From: Artocarpus heterophyllus
Taxonomy: Eukaryota; Streptophyta; Magnoliopsida; Rosales; Moraceae
Assembly: GCA_025403435.1 (NCBI GenBank)
Contig: CM046344.1
Coordinates: forward strand, 17,887,699-17,951,698
Reading direction: 5' to 3'
Length of the DNA stretch: 64,000 nt
Positions 12,170-25,500 of this stretch are shown here, piece after piece (positions within the stretch are counted from its first letter, which is position 1; the number at the start of each line of letters is the position of its first letter). Below the pieces are notes generated by a model that worked only from the letters and a program-made list of their open reading frames with translations, searched no databases and was not told the DNA's origin. The translations under genes and the position numbers were made by a program.

Positions 12170-13112
12170 TTACAAATTTGCAATATCGGCCTCCATCTTT
12201 TGTTGCTGCTCAAAGAGAAGTTGTTGTTGCAAGTAAAGCCTTCGAAGAGTAATGGGCTCTTTATCTTCATCATCACCTTGAGCTTCAATATTGGCTATCT
12301 CTTCTTCTTCTTCTTGAACACCTCGAGGAGCGGCTTGCCCACCGGCGGGCACCCATTGCCCATGCACTTCTTCGAATCCTATTTTGCTTACAGTTAGTGC
12401 ACCGAAAGTATGATAAGGTTTGTAGTGGGCTACGCCTGTCTCATCGGCAGCACGTACATTAAAAGAATAAAAGACTTTAGTGAGGAGCATACCATATGGC
12501 AGTCTTGCACCCTTTTTCCTTTCGGCTGCTTCAATCATTGGTCTCACTAACAAAAAGGCAAATTTATCTTGGTATCAGTTAGAAGGCTATAAATAAGGTG
12601 GAGGTCAATGAGGTGAACTTCATCCTTATGGCTAGCTATAGGTAATATGTTAATGGTTATGAGCCTATAGAGAAGTTGACTCCTAGGGGACATAGGGGCG
12701 GCATTTAGCTTTCTAGGCAACACACCATCATCATACTTAAAAATTTCCTTGGCTATAGTTTCTTTGTCAAAAAATCCATGTCAAAAGTCACTTCAATCTT
12801 TAGTGGGTTGTATGAGGCTTTAAGGTTGGCATAAAAACCTTTAACAAGCCTAAGGTAAGTATCCTCTTTCATGGTCATAATATTCTTCCACCTAAGCCTA
12901 TCAAATAGAATTTCAATACCAAAACTAGCAAAACCACTAAAGATGACAAACTTCCCATCAATGATTTTTCTAGTGGAGAAAAACTTGACATATTTTTCAT
13001 TTGAAAACTCTTCTAAGGTTACCTCTTTGTTGACATTCTTGTTGGCGACGGATTTCAAGCACTTGAAGGGTCGAGAGCTTGACGCCATTGATGAATGTAG
13101 AAAATAGAACAC
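12170..13112 (-). pseudogene. Element A extra ORF downstream of RNase H (frame-broken)
   Basis: Two open stretches (13112-12753 and 12553-12170) read in the same direction. The DNA between them also reads open in a third frame, so a single protein of roughly 310 residues was broken by at least two frameshifts. The N-terminal part begins near MASSSRPFKCLKS; the C-terminal part ends in a Glu-rich and Gln-rich tail (EEEEEIANIE, QQQLLFEQQQ). Position after RNase H fits the additional ORF of Sireviruses, sometimes called env-like. I see no signal peptide or membrane segment, so no envelope function is claimed. It may instead be a plant transposon protein of unknown role. Confidence 0.6.
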
Positions 13113-13611
13113 AAAACAATGGAAAGGTTGTGGGTTTGTGAAGAAGAGAAAGAGACTTGAGAGAAAATGTGAGAAAACTTAAAGAAAGTGTAGAAAGGTG
13201 AGGGAAAGTGATGGAAACTCACACAAATCACTTGAAATCACAGAAGAAACACAAATTGAGGCTTGGGTAATGAGACTCACACAATGTAGGAGGAGAGATG
13301 GTAGTTTGGAGTGAGAAAATCTAATTGAAATAGGGTTTGCTCGAGTTTAGGGTTGTATAAACCATGACAGATTGGTAGGCCAAACTTTTCCATCTTAATA
13401 GGCCGAATTCATCAAAATTGGCAAGCCGATCCTAAATGGTCGGCAGGCCAATTTTTTCAGTCAAGCAACTACCAAAAAAATGCAGAAAACACTATTTTGC
13501 CCAATCTAAAAACACAAACACATTTCAAACACGTCTAAGCAAAAATCAAACATAAAAACACAAGAACCACTCAATTAAGCATTGACTTCATCAAGATAAA
13601 CAATAACTACA

Positions 13612-16600
13612 TCAAGGATCAAGCAAATGCAATTCTAAAGTATCAATTATACCAAGTCCTCCTCTATGTTGTGAAAAGTGATCTAATGCAAGAGGTTTGG
13701 TGAAGATATTTGCTAGTTGATCATTTGTGCTAGTGAACTCCAATGTGATATCCACTCTTTGAACATAATCACGCAATAAATGTTGTCTAATCTTTATATG
13801 CTTAGTGTGTGAGTGCAAATCCGGATTCTTTGACAAATTGATTGCACTAGTATTGTCACATAAAATTGGAACATGATCATAGCTTAGAAAGTGCCAACAA
13901 CTAGCCGCCGATATGTATTCTGCTTCCATAGTAGAAAGTGCCATCGTGGCTTGTTTCTTGCTAAACTATGAAACTAATGCAAATCCTAGAAAATGACAAG
14001 TTCCACTTGTGCTTTTCCTATCAATTGTGCACCAGTCCAATTGGCATCTGAATAACTTAACAAATCTATGTGTGTGCCGTTGGGATACCATATTCCTAGG
14101 TTCTTAGTACCACTCAAATATCTAAAAGTACGTTTAATTGCACTAAGGTGAGATTTCTTTGGATTTGATTGAAATCTAGCACAAACCCTACACTAAACAT
14201 AATGTCGGGTCTATTAGCATTAAAGTATGGCAAAGATCTGATCATACCTCTATATTTTGTGATGTCCATTGTCTTGCAATCTTCATCTTTGTCAAGCTTG
14301 ATTGAAGAGCTCGTAGGAGTTGGCATTGGCTTAAGATCATCCATTTTGAATCGTTTGAGTAGATCCTTCACATACTTGGCTTGATTTATGAAAATTCCAT
14401 CCTTTGTTTGCTTGATTTGAAGTCCAAGGAAAAAGTTTAATTCTCCTATCATGCTCATCCCAAATTCACTATGCATGCACTTAGAAAATTCTTCACATAG
14501 AGAATGATTAGTAGCACCAAAACTTATATCATCAACATAAATTTGAACAATAATTAAATCATCATCCTTGATTTTTGTAAAAAGAATTGTATCCGCTTTT
14601 CCAACACAAAAACCATTTTTAATCAAAAATTTACTTAGTCTATCATGCCAAGCTCTAGGAGCTTGCTTCAAACTATACAAAGCTTTCTTTAGCTTGAAAA
14701 CATAATCTAGATACTTATGATTTTCAAAACCAGATGGTTGTGCTACATAGACTTCTTCTAAAATGTATGCATTTAAGAATGCGCTTTTGACATCCATTTG
14801 ATAAAGAGTAAATCTCTTATAGCATACAAAAGCAAGCAACATTCTAATGGACTCTAGATGAGCAACCAGTGCAAAAGTTTCTTCAAAATCAATTCCTTCT
14901 TGTTGATTGAAACCTTAGGCCACTAGTCTAGCCTTGTTTCTTACAATAATACCATGCTTATCTCTTTTATTTCTAAATACTCATTTAGTACCAATTATGG
15001 ATTGAGAGCTAGGCTTAGGAAGAAGTTCCCACACATCATTTCTTTCAAATTGATTTAGCTCTTCTTACATTGTTAAGATCCAAAATTCATCATTTTCAGC
15101 TCCTTTGAAACTTTTTGGTTTAATTTGCAAAAGAAAAGCTAAATTGTTACAAATATTATTAAATGATGCTCTAGTTCTTACCCCATGAGTTGGACTATTA
15201 TGAGCAATAATGTCGGTTTGAGATTGATAAGGGTGATACCTCCAATCTTTTGGTAGTGATTGTGAAGTACCTTCTTCTTTCGGTGTTTCTTCTAGTTGTT
15301 CCTCATTCTTTGGTGAAGCTTGAATGCAGTCTTCCTTTGTATCCTTTGCATTGTTTTTGATCTCTAGGTTCTTCATTTGATTCTCCAAACCTAGATCATC
15401 ATCTTCTATTCTTTCCATAGAAGCATTAGTCACATCAAAAATAACATGCATGAATTCTTCAACAACAAGAGTTCTTTTGTTGAATTCTCTATAAGCTTTG
15501 CTAAAGGTAGAATAACTAAGAAAGATACCAACACTGGATTTTGAATCAAATTTTCCCAAATTGTCTTTGGTGTTTAAAATAAAGCATTTGCCACCAAAAA
15601 CCTTGAAATAGCTGATATTGGGTTTTTTACCCTTCCAAAGCTCATATGGAGTTTTGTTCATTTTTTGTCTAATAAGAACTCTATTAATCACATAGCAAGA
15701 AGTATTAACGACCTCAGCCCAAAAATATTTTGGTAAACCATTTTCGTTAAGCATAGTCCTAGTCATTTCTTGCAAAACTCTATTTTTCCTTTCAGTAACT
15801 CCATTTTGTTGTGGTATTCTAGGTGCTGAAAAATTATGTTCATAGCCTTTCTCATTGCAAAACAACACAAAGGCATCACTATCGAACTCACCTCCATGAT
15901 CACTTCTAATGGAGGTGATCATGTAGCCTTGTTCATTTTGAACTCTTTTGCAAAAATATGAAAACATTTGTAAAGCATCATCTTTGTTTGTTAAAAACAA
16001 ATCCCATGTGAATCTTGAAAAATCATCAACTACAACAAAAGCATATCTTTTACCACCTAGACTTGTGGTCCTAGAAGGGCCAAAAAGATCAATGCGTAAA
16101 AGTTACAAAGGTCTAGTGGTAGCAATTTTGAAAATAGATTTAAAGGAAATTTTAACTTGCTTTCCAAATTGACATCCATCACACACTTTGCCTTTTTCAA
16201 AGCTTAGTTTTGGTAAACCTCTAACAATATCATTTTTGGAAACTTTTGAAGTCAAATGCATGCTTGCATGACCAAGTCTTCTATGCCATAGCCAAGATTC
16301 CTCATTTAAAGCCGAAAAACATTGGTTTTGGTCTGAATACTTTTCAATATCAATTGTATAAACATTGTTGTGACGGTCACCTATGAACATCACTTCACCA
16401 TTGCAAACATCCTCAATCAAACATCTAGAAGACTCAAAGATTATATTATACCCTTTATCACACAATTGACTAATGCTAAGCAAATTGTGTTTCAAATTAT
16501 CAACCAAGTATACATTTTCAATTAAGGTAGAGGAATTGTTACCGATATTATCTATTCCAAGGATTCTCCTTTTTGCGTTGTCTCCAAAGGTAACATTTTC

Positions 16601-16860
16601 ACCTTTCTTCTTAACGAAGTTGGAGAATAGTGATAAGTCCCCCATCAGATGTTTTGAACATCTACTATCTAGGAACCATCTTGCTTTCTCCTTCTTTGGT
16701 ACCTACAATAAAGATTCAAGTTTTGATTTTTGGTACCCACATGACCTTGGGTCCATCCTTGTTAGCTCTTGTGCCTTTTGGAACCCACTTGTATTTGGCT
16801 CTGAAATAAGCATTTTTCTTTATTGGACATGAAAAGGATATATGTCCATCTTTGTTGCAT
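13612..16860 (-). pseudogene. Element A pol: protease, integrase, reverse transcriptase, RNase H (broken)
   Basis: Reading right to left: the protease active-site region reads FLDSRCSKH near 16660, so the catalytic DSG is DSR. A GAG-pre-integrase zinc region (WHRRLGHASMH...CDGC) follows. The integrase core shows RSDHGGEF and the PQQNGVTERKNR motif (15065-16000). The reverse transcriptase has QMDVKSAFLN, LYSLKQAPRAW and an intact YVDD (14114-14842), and RNase H has STMEAEY and LCDNTSA (13612-13944). Several stops and frameshifts separate these blocks. The family order is that of Copia. No functional product is expected. Confidence 0.85.
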
Positions 16861-18322
16861 TATGTACACATATATTTTGAACTTGTTGATGCTTTGACAA
16901 AGTAATTTTTAAAATACTTTTGATCAATGTGTGGTTTATATCCTAAACCACCTTTATTAAAAATGCATTTTTGTTCTCCAAGCATTAGTTCAAAATTTTT
17001 CTTTCCATTTGTGAAATTCAAAACTGCCTTTGTCAAATCATCAACCTTTTCTTTTAAAGATGCATTTTCAATGATCAAGGAATCATGCATTTTTTTCTCA
17101 ACTTTCAAACTCTCTATCTCTTCTAAGAGCATAGAAATATTCTTTTTAAGAGTGGAGTTTTTGAGAACTAACCTTTTATAATCTTCACACAAACCATTTA
17201 AAGCATTTTTCAATTCTTCAATATCTTCTTCATTGTCACTATCAGATGAGTAAGAACTACTTACCTCATTGTCTTCATCTATTGCCATGAAACACATGTT
17301 GGCGGCTTCTCTTGGTCTGTCATCGTCGGAGTCCTCAGATTCTAGTTCATCCCATGCAACTTGTAGTTCCTTCTTTGACTCCTTTTTACCTACTTTCTTT
17401 CTTAAAGGATAATTTGGTCTTATATGACTGGTTTTTTTACAATCAAAGCAAATAATATCATCTTTAAATTTCTCACTTTGATCATTCTTCTTTTTCATAC
17501 CTTTTCCACGATTGATCTTTTAGTGGAACTTTTTGTATCTTTTGGCAATCATTGCCAATTCTTCAAGGTCCTTTGAATTGAGGCTATCTTCCTCTTCGTT
17601 TTCATCATCATCATCGATGAAGGAGGCTTTTAATGTGATCCCTTTCTTTCTTTTGTCATCCTCTTCTTCCTGTTGGTTTTGTTTCCTTGTGATCTCATGC
17701 GCTATGAGTGAGCCTATTAATTCTTCAATTATCAACGTTGATAAGTCCTTGGCCTGTTCTAGTGTTGTCCTCTTCACGTCAAGAAGGTGGTAGTGATCGT
17801 ACTAGTTTTCTTACTAATTCGCTTGTAGTGAAGTTCCTACGAAGGGATTTCAAACCATTAATGACATCAGTAAAACGAGTATACATATCGACAATAGATT
17901 CATGATCCTTCATTTTAAACATTTTGTAATCATGAAGAAGAAAATTAATTTTAGTCTCCTTGACTTGGTTCGTTCCTTCATATACCACTTTAAGAGTGCG
18001 CTAAATTTCTCATGCCGTGGTGCAAGATGTGATTCTATTAAACTCATTCCTATCAAAGAGTACAATATAAAGTATTTACTGCTTTAGCATTTAAAGAAAT
18101 TCTCCTTTTATCCTCATTGGTATACTCTTTACGTTCTTTAGGGACTAGACCTTTTTCTACCTCTTGCATAGGTTGAAAAGGACCACTTTCAACAACATCC
18201 CAAATATCAAAATCAACTGATTGTAAATAAATGGACATTCTAGTTTTTCAATAATTGTAGTCAATGCCATTGAAAAGCAGAGGTCTATTTGTGGATTGAC
18301 CTTCTACTCCTTGGGTAGCCAT
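16861..18322 (-). pseudogene. Element A gag (broken)
   Basis: The start is the ATG at 18322-18320 (MATQGVEGQS), just inside the primer site. An in-frame TGA replaces an expected Trp within the first 30 codons, and more breaks follow near 18050, 17780 and 17510. The first zinc knuckle reads CFDCKKTSHIRPNY, with the last Cys lost. Acidic linkers (DDDDENEEEDS) and a coiled-coil region (LKNALNGLCEDYKRL onward) come next, then the GLGYKP tail. A second knuckle (CNKDGHISFSC) begins right after a stop near 16861. This layout is typical of Sirevirus gag. Confidence 0.75.
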
Positions 18323-18368
18323 TCTCAAGATTGTAAAATCTTTTTGAAAAATTAAAACAAGCTTCTTA

Positions 18369-18379
18369 CTCTGATACCA
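18369..18379 (-). other. Element A primer-binding site (initiator tRNA-Met)
   Basis: The minus strand reads TGGTATCAGAG, complementary to the 3' end of plant initiator tRNA-Met. It lies two bases inside the right LTR. Confidence 0.75.
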
Positions 18380-18381
18380 AT

Positions 18382-19949
18382 TATTAGCCTAAAAATAACT
18401 ACCCAAGAAGGGGGTGAATTGGGTTTTCGAAAACTTTTACAATTATTGAAAATTTTCTAAAGTAAAATGCTTAAGAAGTAAATATGAGAACGAGGTAATA
18501 TAAGCACAACCAAACAACAATTAAATTGCAGTTAAGTAAAGAGTAAGGAGAAGAAATGCAAACACTATTTATAGTGGTTTGGCAAATATGCCTACGTCCA
18601 CTATCGCCAAGCTAAACTCCTTTACTTGACCTCTTGCACTATTCTACCGTCTTTTCAACAGAATCACTCATTTATACAACCGGTGACTTGCTCAACCTGA
18701 GGCTTACCACACCTTTTTACAAAGTGACAATTTTCTCAGAGATTGTCTAACCAAGAATTTCCCAAATTTACAAGGCTTTAGAAACCCAACTATGTAAATA
18801 ACGTGGTTGTAACTTTGGTACACTCACAAAATATACACTCCAAAACAAAAGAGATATAATACAAATTTGGTATGTGTTTGGAGGTGTGAGTAATTCATAA
18901 TAAGAGTATGAAACAATTTTGGCTCAAGAGAATATGTGTGACGTGAATGCTTGAAAAGAACAATGTAGAACAATGTCAAATTTCACTTGTGTTTATCATT
19001 TATTGCACATTGAATAGATGGGTATTTATAGCTCCCTAATGTTTAGAACCATCAAAAAATATCAATTTTTAGTCAAAATAGCCGTAGCAATTAGAGCTCT
19101 AATGGTCAGAAAACTAGCCGTTACAAACAGTTAGCAGACCAAAAACTGGGTTCGACAGGCCAAAGTTTGAGGCACTAAAAATAAGTTCTCAACGGTCACC
19201 AGATCGGCAGACTTGTTCACAATTTGGTTGGCCAAACTTTGAACAATCAGTAGGTTGAAGCCATACACTCGACAAGCTGATTGAACCTTTGTAGGATGGG
19301 TTTTGAAACCCTCAAATTGGTAGGCCGAAGTAGGGTGTTCGATAGGCTGATCTTTGAAACTCTGGTAGGCTGAAGATAGCGTTCAGTAGGCCGCCAGAGC
19401 CTCCGCAAAACAAGGGTCTAAACTCCTAGATCGGTAGGCCGAAGCATGGTTTGGTAGGCCAATCAGGTTGACAGGCAACCAGCTTGGTCCTGCAGGCCGA
19501 TCTGCTTAGGCTAATTTTGCCCGTGAGACCTGTTTTGAAACTTGTTTTACATAATCTTATTTAAACACTTATAATGCAGTTTAAGTCATATTTTCACATG
19601 CAATTCGAATTCAACAATATCACAGGCAAGTATGAATGATGAATGCAATGTGAGTGCGTGCTCTTGTGCTTTCTTTTGATCATTCAATTCGAGAATTGCT
19701 CACTTACACTTTTGGACTATGGAATATAAATAAAAACTTGTAATCTTCAAGTCCACGTGAGTTCCTTTCAAACCTCTGCTTCCGCAAGCTTTCTTGAACT
19801 GCCTTCACTTGATTTCTTGAAATGTAAGCTTTGTGATTCTCAATATAATTATTTGTTTAAGAATGAATTTTGCACATATAATAAAAATTGTATATGTTAT
19901 CATAAAAAAAAATAAATTAAAATAGCTTTGTGAAACCTTGGAGACAACA
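18382..19949 (-). repeat. Element A 5' LTR
   Basis: 1568 bases. The inner tip is TATTAGCC (the expected TG is mutated to TA) and the outer tip is GACAACA, followed by the ATTGG target copy. It shares the GGCAGGCC-rich zone (19130-19510) with the left LTR and extends 549 bases further. Substitutions relative to the left LTR are frequent, so the element is old. Confidence 0.78.
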
Positions 19950-19954
19950 ATTGG

Positions 19955-20564
19955 CACCACACTCTCTTAGGACGGTCATCTAGAGTGTTGAGAAAGGTTA
20001 TTTTGATTAATAATAATAAAGGTTATTTTTTTCATTTTGATTTTAGCATTAATAAAGAGGGATCATTTGCTTAATTAAAAAAATACGGTCATTTATTTTA
20101 AATAAGCTATTAAAAAGGCCACCCAAACCAATTTTCCTTCTCTAAACATGGGTAAACAACGTTTTAAAACTTGGACTAAATGTTAGTGATTTCCATTAAA
20201 GCGATTATCAGTCGTTAGCTACTTTCTTGGGCTTTTAATAAAAATGCTATAAATTTTAAGCTTGGATTGATTTTTGCAATGAGAAAATATTTGCAGAAAA
20301 TATCACAGCCACGTCATCACTTATATTAGAAATGCCTAAATATACCCTTAACATAGCGACAGAGAAGAGAAAGAAATAAAGAAAGAAAAAACTAGGTTTA
20401 GTTTGAGTATTTTAGTCAATATGTAAAATATTACTCATGCCACTATGGCATATTTTCAAAGGGTGCTTCTATTGATACCAATATTCTACTTTTTAGACAC
20501 CATTTTTTCAATATTCTACTTCCTTCACCCGTTTTAAAATACAAAAAAAAATCCCTACACTTAA
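19955..20564. other. AT-rich DNA between elements A and B
   Basis: No gene or clear repeat seen. The last bases (TTAA at 20561-20564) form the left target copy of element B. Confidence 0.4.
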
Positions 20565-22552
20565 TGTTGGAAAATATGTGAGAGGTGCACAGCGGAATTT
20601 AAAAAATTTTCATCAGAGTATTTTCCAAAACACAGTTTGACATGTTATATATAAATTAAACAGATCTTACTAACCTCAGTGTGAAGAACCTCCGCGACCT
20701 GTGTAGAGAAGTAACGTTCCAGAAGAGCCTCAACCAACTGGTCTTCTTTGCTATTCTCTATCCACAACCGGAGTGAGTGTGGGCTCACACGTACAGCTCT
20801 TCCACCGGTGACTCTCCTTCCAACCAATAGAGAGAACCCAAAGCTAGTGTTCGTGATTTGTGAACAAAAGCTCTCAGGGAGTTTTCAGATGCTCACTAGA
20901 AGAGTATCACTCTTAATCTCTCAAATTGATCTGAGTAAATCATTAGACTCACTCCCTTTTTATACCTATTGGTCCTTGGGGTCAGTCCATATCAGATTAG
21001 GTCTCAAAAATCGAAACAGAATCAAGTTCGGATCAATATCTGATAAGATCCGTGAAAAAGCGTAATCTTATCCTCTGATCGGCAGGCCGAACTGGCCAGT
21101 TCGGCAGGCCGAACACGTCATCGGCAGAACTCCGAGAAAAAATCTCCGCGAATCTTTTATTTTCCACCCGAGATTCTAAAGGATAAAGTCTCAGTTTTGA
21201 TTCAAATAGCCCAATAGAAAGATATCTGATCAAAACAAACTTTATCAAGATAATCTCTAAGAAAATAAATCAATTCACAATAATTCTACAAGTTTATCTT
21301 GTTCTAATTGTCCAAAATTAAAACAACCGATAAACACAAGAATTATCCGAACGCCATAATTCAACAAGTTTATCTTGAACTAATTTCTTACAAATTAATT
21401 CAACCGATAAACAGACATGAATTATTTGATTCTTATAAATTTTAAACCAATCTGATAAATCCGACATAAGTCACCAATTATTGGAAAAGCACGCCGTGTC
21501 GTTACAGGATTTTGTGAGCTAGCAAAGGGGACCAAAATGGACCTATAAAGTTCAAGCTCATGATAATTATGAAACCCAATATCCCAGATATACATTTCAC
21601 AATTATCAACTCCAACGCTACTCCACTAAAAGCTTGGAGCTGCACTCTCGAACTTTATAGAATTACGAAGCTCGTGTAGCTAAGTCTCCATGACATATCA
21701 TAGTGTATCGCATCCCCATATGATCATCCATAATCGGCTTAAGGACAAGTTCTGTCTTACCTTCCCGATTATTTTTATCTTACGTTCCATTGTCTCACCA
21801 TTAGAAAACTTACCATCCAAAGATAGTATACCATTCGGTTACACCTATGTATCCAAATGGTTGAGCGCTCCAGTTTTCCAATTACAGGACAACGCATATA
21901 AGAGGATATCATTACTCCTAAAGAGGAGCTATGGATTCCATATCTATGAATAACAAGTCTACGCTATCAAGAGTCATGCCTCCAACGTACCGGCATGCAT
22001 GCCACTATAGAGATGTGGGAGTCACCCATTGGTACATCAAAAGACACAAGTCGAGACAACGGGCCCATTATTCATCTCAGGATTAAGATACAATACAAAT
22101 GATTCTAAAGTGAATCGATTTGCCAAGACAGAATTATTAATCCAAATCAATTCACTTTATGTCCCGATCCAACACATCGTCACCTATGACAACGCGCCAA
22201 TGTTTCTATTCACGGAGTCCAACTCCGATGGCCAAGACAAACCATCTCCCAAAAGGGATATAGACAACATAACAATCTTTACATGAATAAAGCGCCCAAC
22301 TTTATTCCCTCGATTGCGGATCATATATTTTAGACCATCACCTTAAGAATCGTGTCTACCGCATAATCATCCCATCATATGCCCAATCTTAAGGTTTAGA
22401 CTGACAGTCTCAGACTACTGTTTGCTTATCATACATTCAACAATATGAACGTAAAGAGGACAAATTTGGTATATATAAAATAAATTCTTTATTGATAAAA
22501 ATGTCTCCAAAAACGTATTACATTTTTACTCCTTAGGCATACATGTCTAACA
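20565..22552 (-). repeat. Element B 3' LTR
   Basis: 1988 bases from TGTTGGAAAA to TCTAACA. It is followed inward by a polypurine tract (minus strand AAGTGGGAGAT, 22553-22563). It aligns along its whole length with the LTRs of C, but its GGCAGGCC array (21078-21130) is shorter, with two full units. Confidence 0.88.
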
Positions 22553-22566
22553 ATCTCCCACTTGCA

Positions 22567-25500
22567 CTAAGTGAGTAAATATGCAAATTTCGCATCCCCA
22601 TAGCTTCCACATGCCTCTCGAAGACTCTCCCAGAAGTGTCTTCGTAAATGGATCAGCTAAATTGTCCTCTGACGCGATCTTGCACACCGTGACATGCCCG
22701 CCTCAACGAAGTCCTTTATCACATGATACTTCCGATCAATATGCTTACTCTTCTTGTGAAATCTTGGTTCCTTAGCATTAGCTACCGCCGCACTGTTATC
22801 ACAGTACAGTGATACCGCTTTATCCATACCAGGAACTACCTCAAGATCCCCAAGGAACTTGCGGAGCCACACTGCTTCTTTCGAAGCATCACTAGCCGCC
22901 ACATACTCGGCCTCCATCGTTGAATCCGAAGTGCAATCTTGCTTCGCACTTCTCCAACTGATGGCACCACCCAGAGTAAACACAAACCCCGAAGTCGATT
23001 TCCTAGAATCCAGGCAGGATTGAAAATCCGAATCAGTGTATCCTAGAGGAGTTAAATCCTCACCCGAATACACAAGCATATACCCTCGAGTCCTTCTCAG
23101 GTACTTGAAAATATGCTTTACCGCAACCCAATGGTTCGGTCCTGGATCCGCCTGAAATCGACTCACAATCCCGACCGCATAGCTAATATCCGGTCGAGTG
23201 CAAAGCATGGCATACATGAGACTACCCACTGCCGAAGCATAAGGCACCTTCTTCATGTATTCTCTTTCTTCATAAGACTTTGGAGAGTCTTTCTTAGAAA
23301 GAGTAATTCCAGACCTAGATGGTTGCCCACCTTTCTTGGAATCCTGCATTGCAAACCTCCTGAGAATTTTATCTATGTAGCCGGCCTGTGACAAAGCTAT
23401 CATTTTGTTCTTCCTATCCCGAAAGATCTGGATACCGAGAACAAAATTAGCCTCACCCAAGTCCTTCATGTCAAACTGCTTGGTCAACCATAATTTGACC
23501 GATGACAACCCCCAACGTCATTGCCAATTAGCAGAATGTCATCTACATAGAGTAGTAGAAAAAACCTTCCCATCTTAATGTGTTTGTAAACACATGGTTC
23601 ATCCACATTTTGTGAGAACCCATAAGTCTTGATCACTTGATCAAATCTTATGTTCCAAGAACGAGAAGCCTGCTTAAGTCCATAAATAGACTTTAGCAGC
23701 TTACAAACCTTACCCTCTTGACCCGACCTTGAACCCGTCTGGTTGTTCCATATAAATGGACTCATCAAGATAGCCATTCAGAAAAGCCGTCTTGACATCC
23801 ATCTGCCAAATCTCGTAGTCGAGAGCGGCAGCTATGGACAAGAGAATCCGGATGGACTTAAGCATGGCTACAGGCGAAAAGGTTTCCTCATAATCGATTC
23901 CTTCCTTTTGCGTATAACCCTTAGCTACCAGTCTAGCCTTAAAGGTTTCGACCTTTCCATCCACTCCTCTTTTCCTCTTGTAGATCCACTTACACCCTAT
24001 GGGTTTTACCCCTTCGGGAAGATCCACAAGCTCCCAGACCCGATTAGTCTCCATAGACTTCATCTCATGTTCATGGCCTCTGTCCAGAGTCTTGAATCAA
24101 CATCCTCCATAGCTTCTGCGTAAGTATAAGGATCCCTGTCATGTTCATCCGGTTCAGCCAAAAGACCTCCCCATTGAACATATACCTCTCAGGTTGACGC
24201 CCGATCCTCCCACTACGCCGAAGCCCCTGAGGTTGTTGTTCAGGTTTGTTTGGTTTTTCTACACCGATCGGAATGGTTTCGTTCGGAACCTCCGGAGTAA
24301 CGGATCACCCCTCAACTCCTCAAGCACCACTTTGCTTTGAGGTTTAAAGTCGTTCATGTAACTCTCCTCAAGGAAAGTTGCATTAGTTGAAACCACGACT
24401 TTATTTTCCTTTGGGTTATAAAAATAACCCCCTTTAGTCCCTTTTGGATATCCTACAAACACGCAAACTTCTGAACGTGCTTCCAACTTATTCGGATCCT
24501 TAAACAGGACATGAGCTGGACATCCCCATATGCGAATATGGTTTAAGGATGTCTTCCGTCTTGTCCACAACTCGTGAGGAGTTTTAGGGACCGATTTTGA
24601 AGGCACATTGTTCAAAAGATAACATGCGGTTTGTAGTGCATATCCCCAAAAGGATAAAGGCAATGATGAATAACTCATCATGGACCGAATCATGTCTGAC
24701 AAAGTCCTACCGCTACGCCATTCTGCTACAGAGTGCCCGGCGCAGTCAAATGGGATAAAATCCCATTCTCTAACAAGTGTCCCAAGAACTCATCAGAAAG
24801 GTATTCCCCACCTCGATCAGATCGAAGTGCCTTTATGGGTCTACCCAATTGCTTTTCCACTTCAGCCCGAAACTCCCTGAACTTATCATAAGTTTCGCTT
24901 TTGTGGTGCATTAGGTACACATACCCATATCTTGAGTAATCGTCAATAAAAGTGACGAAGTACTCATACCCTCCTCGTGCCCGGATGTTCATCGGTCCGC
25001 AAACATCACTATGCACAAGTTCTAGAACCCCTTCGGCCCTATTGCCCTTAGACCCGTATGGTCTTTTGGTCATTTTACCCTCCAAACAAGATCACATTGA
25101 GGTATAGATTCCACCTTTAAGTGACTTAAAGGTCCATCCCTTACCAACCTTTGAATCCTATTCAGGTTAATATGGCCAAGGCGCAAATGCCAAAGATAAG
25201 TCTTATTAGAGTGAGAAGTTTTAAGTCTTTTTGAGTCATTATCATTTATCTCAGCATTAAGCAATAAGTCCATCTTAGGTTTGATAAAATATAGATTATT
25301 TTGCATCCATCCAGAACAGATAAAAGATTTGTTTTTACGAATCACCACTTTTTCATTAAAAGATACCACGTAGGAGTCTTTAAATAAAGAAGATACAGAA
25401 ATTAAATTCCTTTTAAATTTAGGAACATAAAAACAATCTCGCAAAATTAAATCCTATAATTATCAAAATAAAGATGGACATCTCCCACTGCTTCCGCTGA

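Larger units (their letters stand above)
10577..19949 (-). mobile_element. Element A: decayed Ty1/Copia retrotransposon, Sirevirus type
   Basis: A 9.4-kb element lies between ATTGG target-site copies at 10572-10576 and 19950-19954. LTR tips read TGTTAGCC (left) and GACAACA (right). Minus-strand order from the right is LTR, tRNA-Met primer site, gag, protease, integrase, RT, RNase H, an extra ORF, LTR. The order integrase before RT defines Copia. Sirevirus affinity rests on the gag with a coiled coil, a second zinc knuckle and the GLGYKP tail, plus the extra ORF after RNase H and the long LTR. All coding parts carry stops or frameshifts. The two LTRs are clearly diverged and the left one lacks about 550 bases, so the insertion is old. 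Confidence 0.88.
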
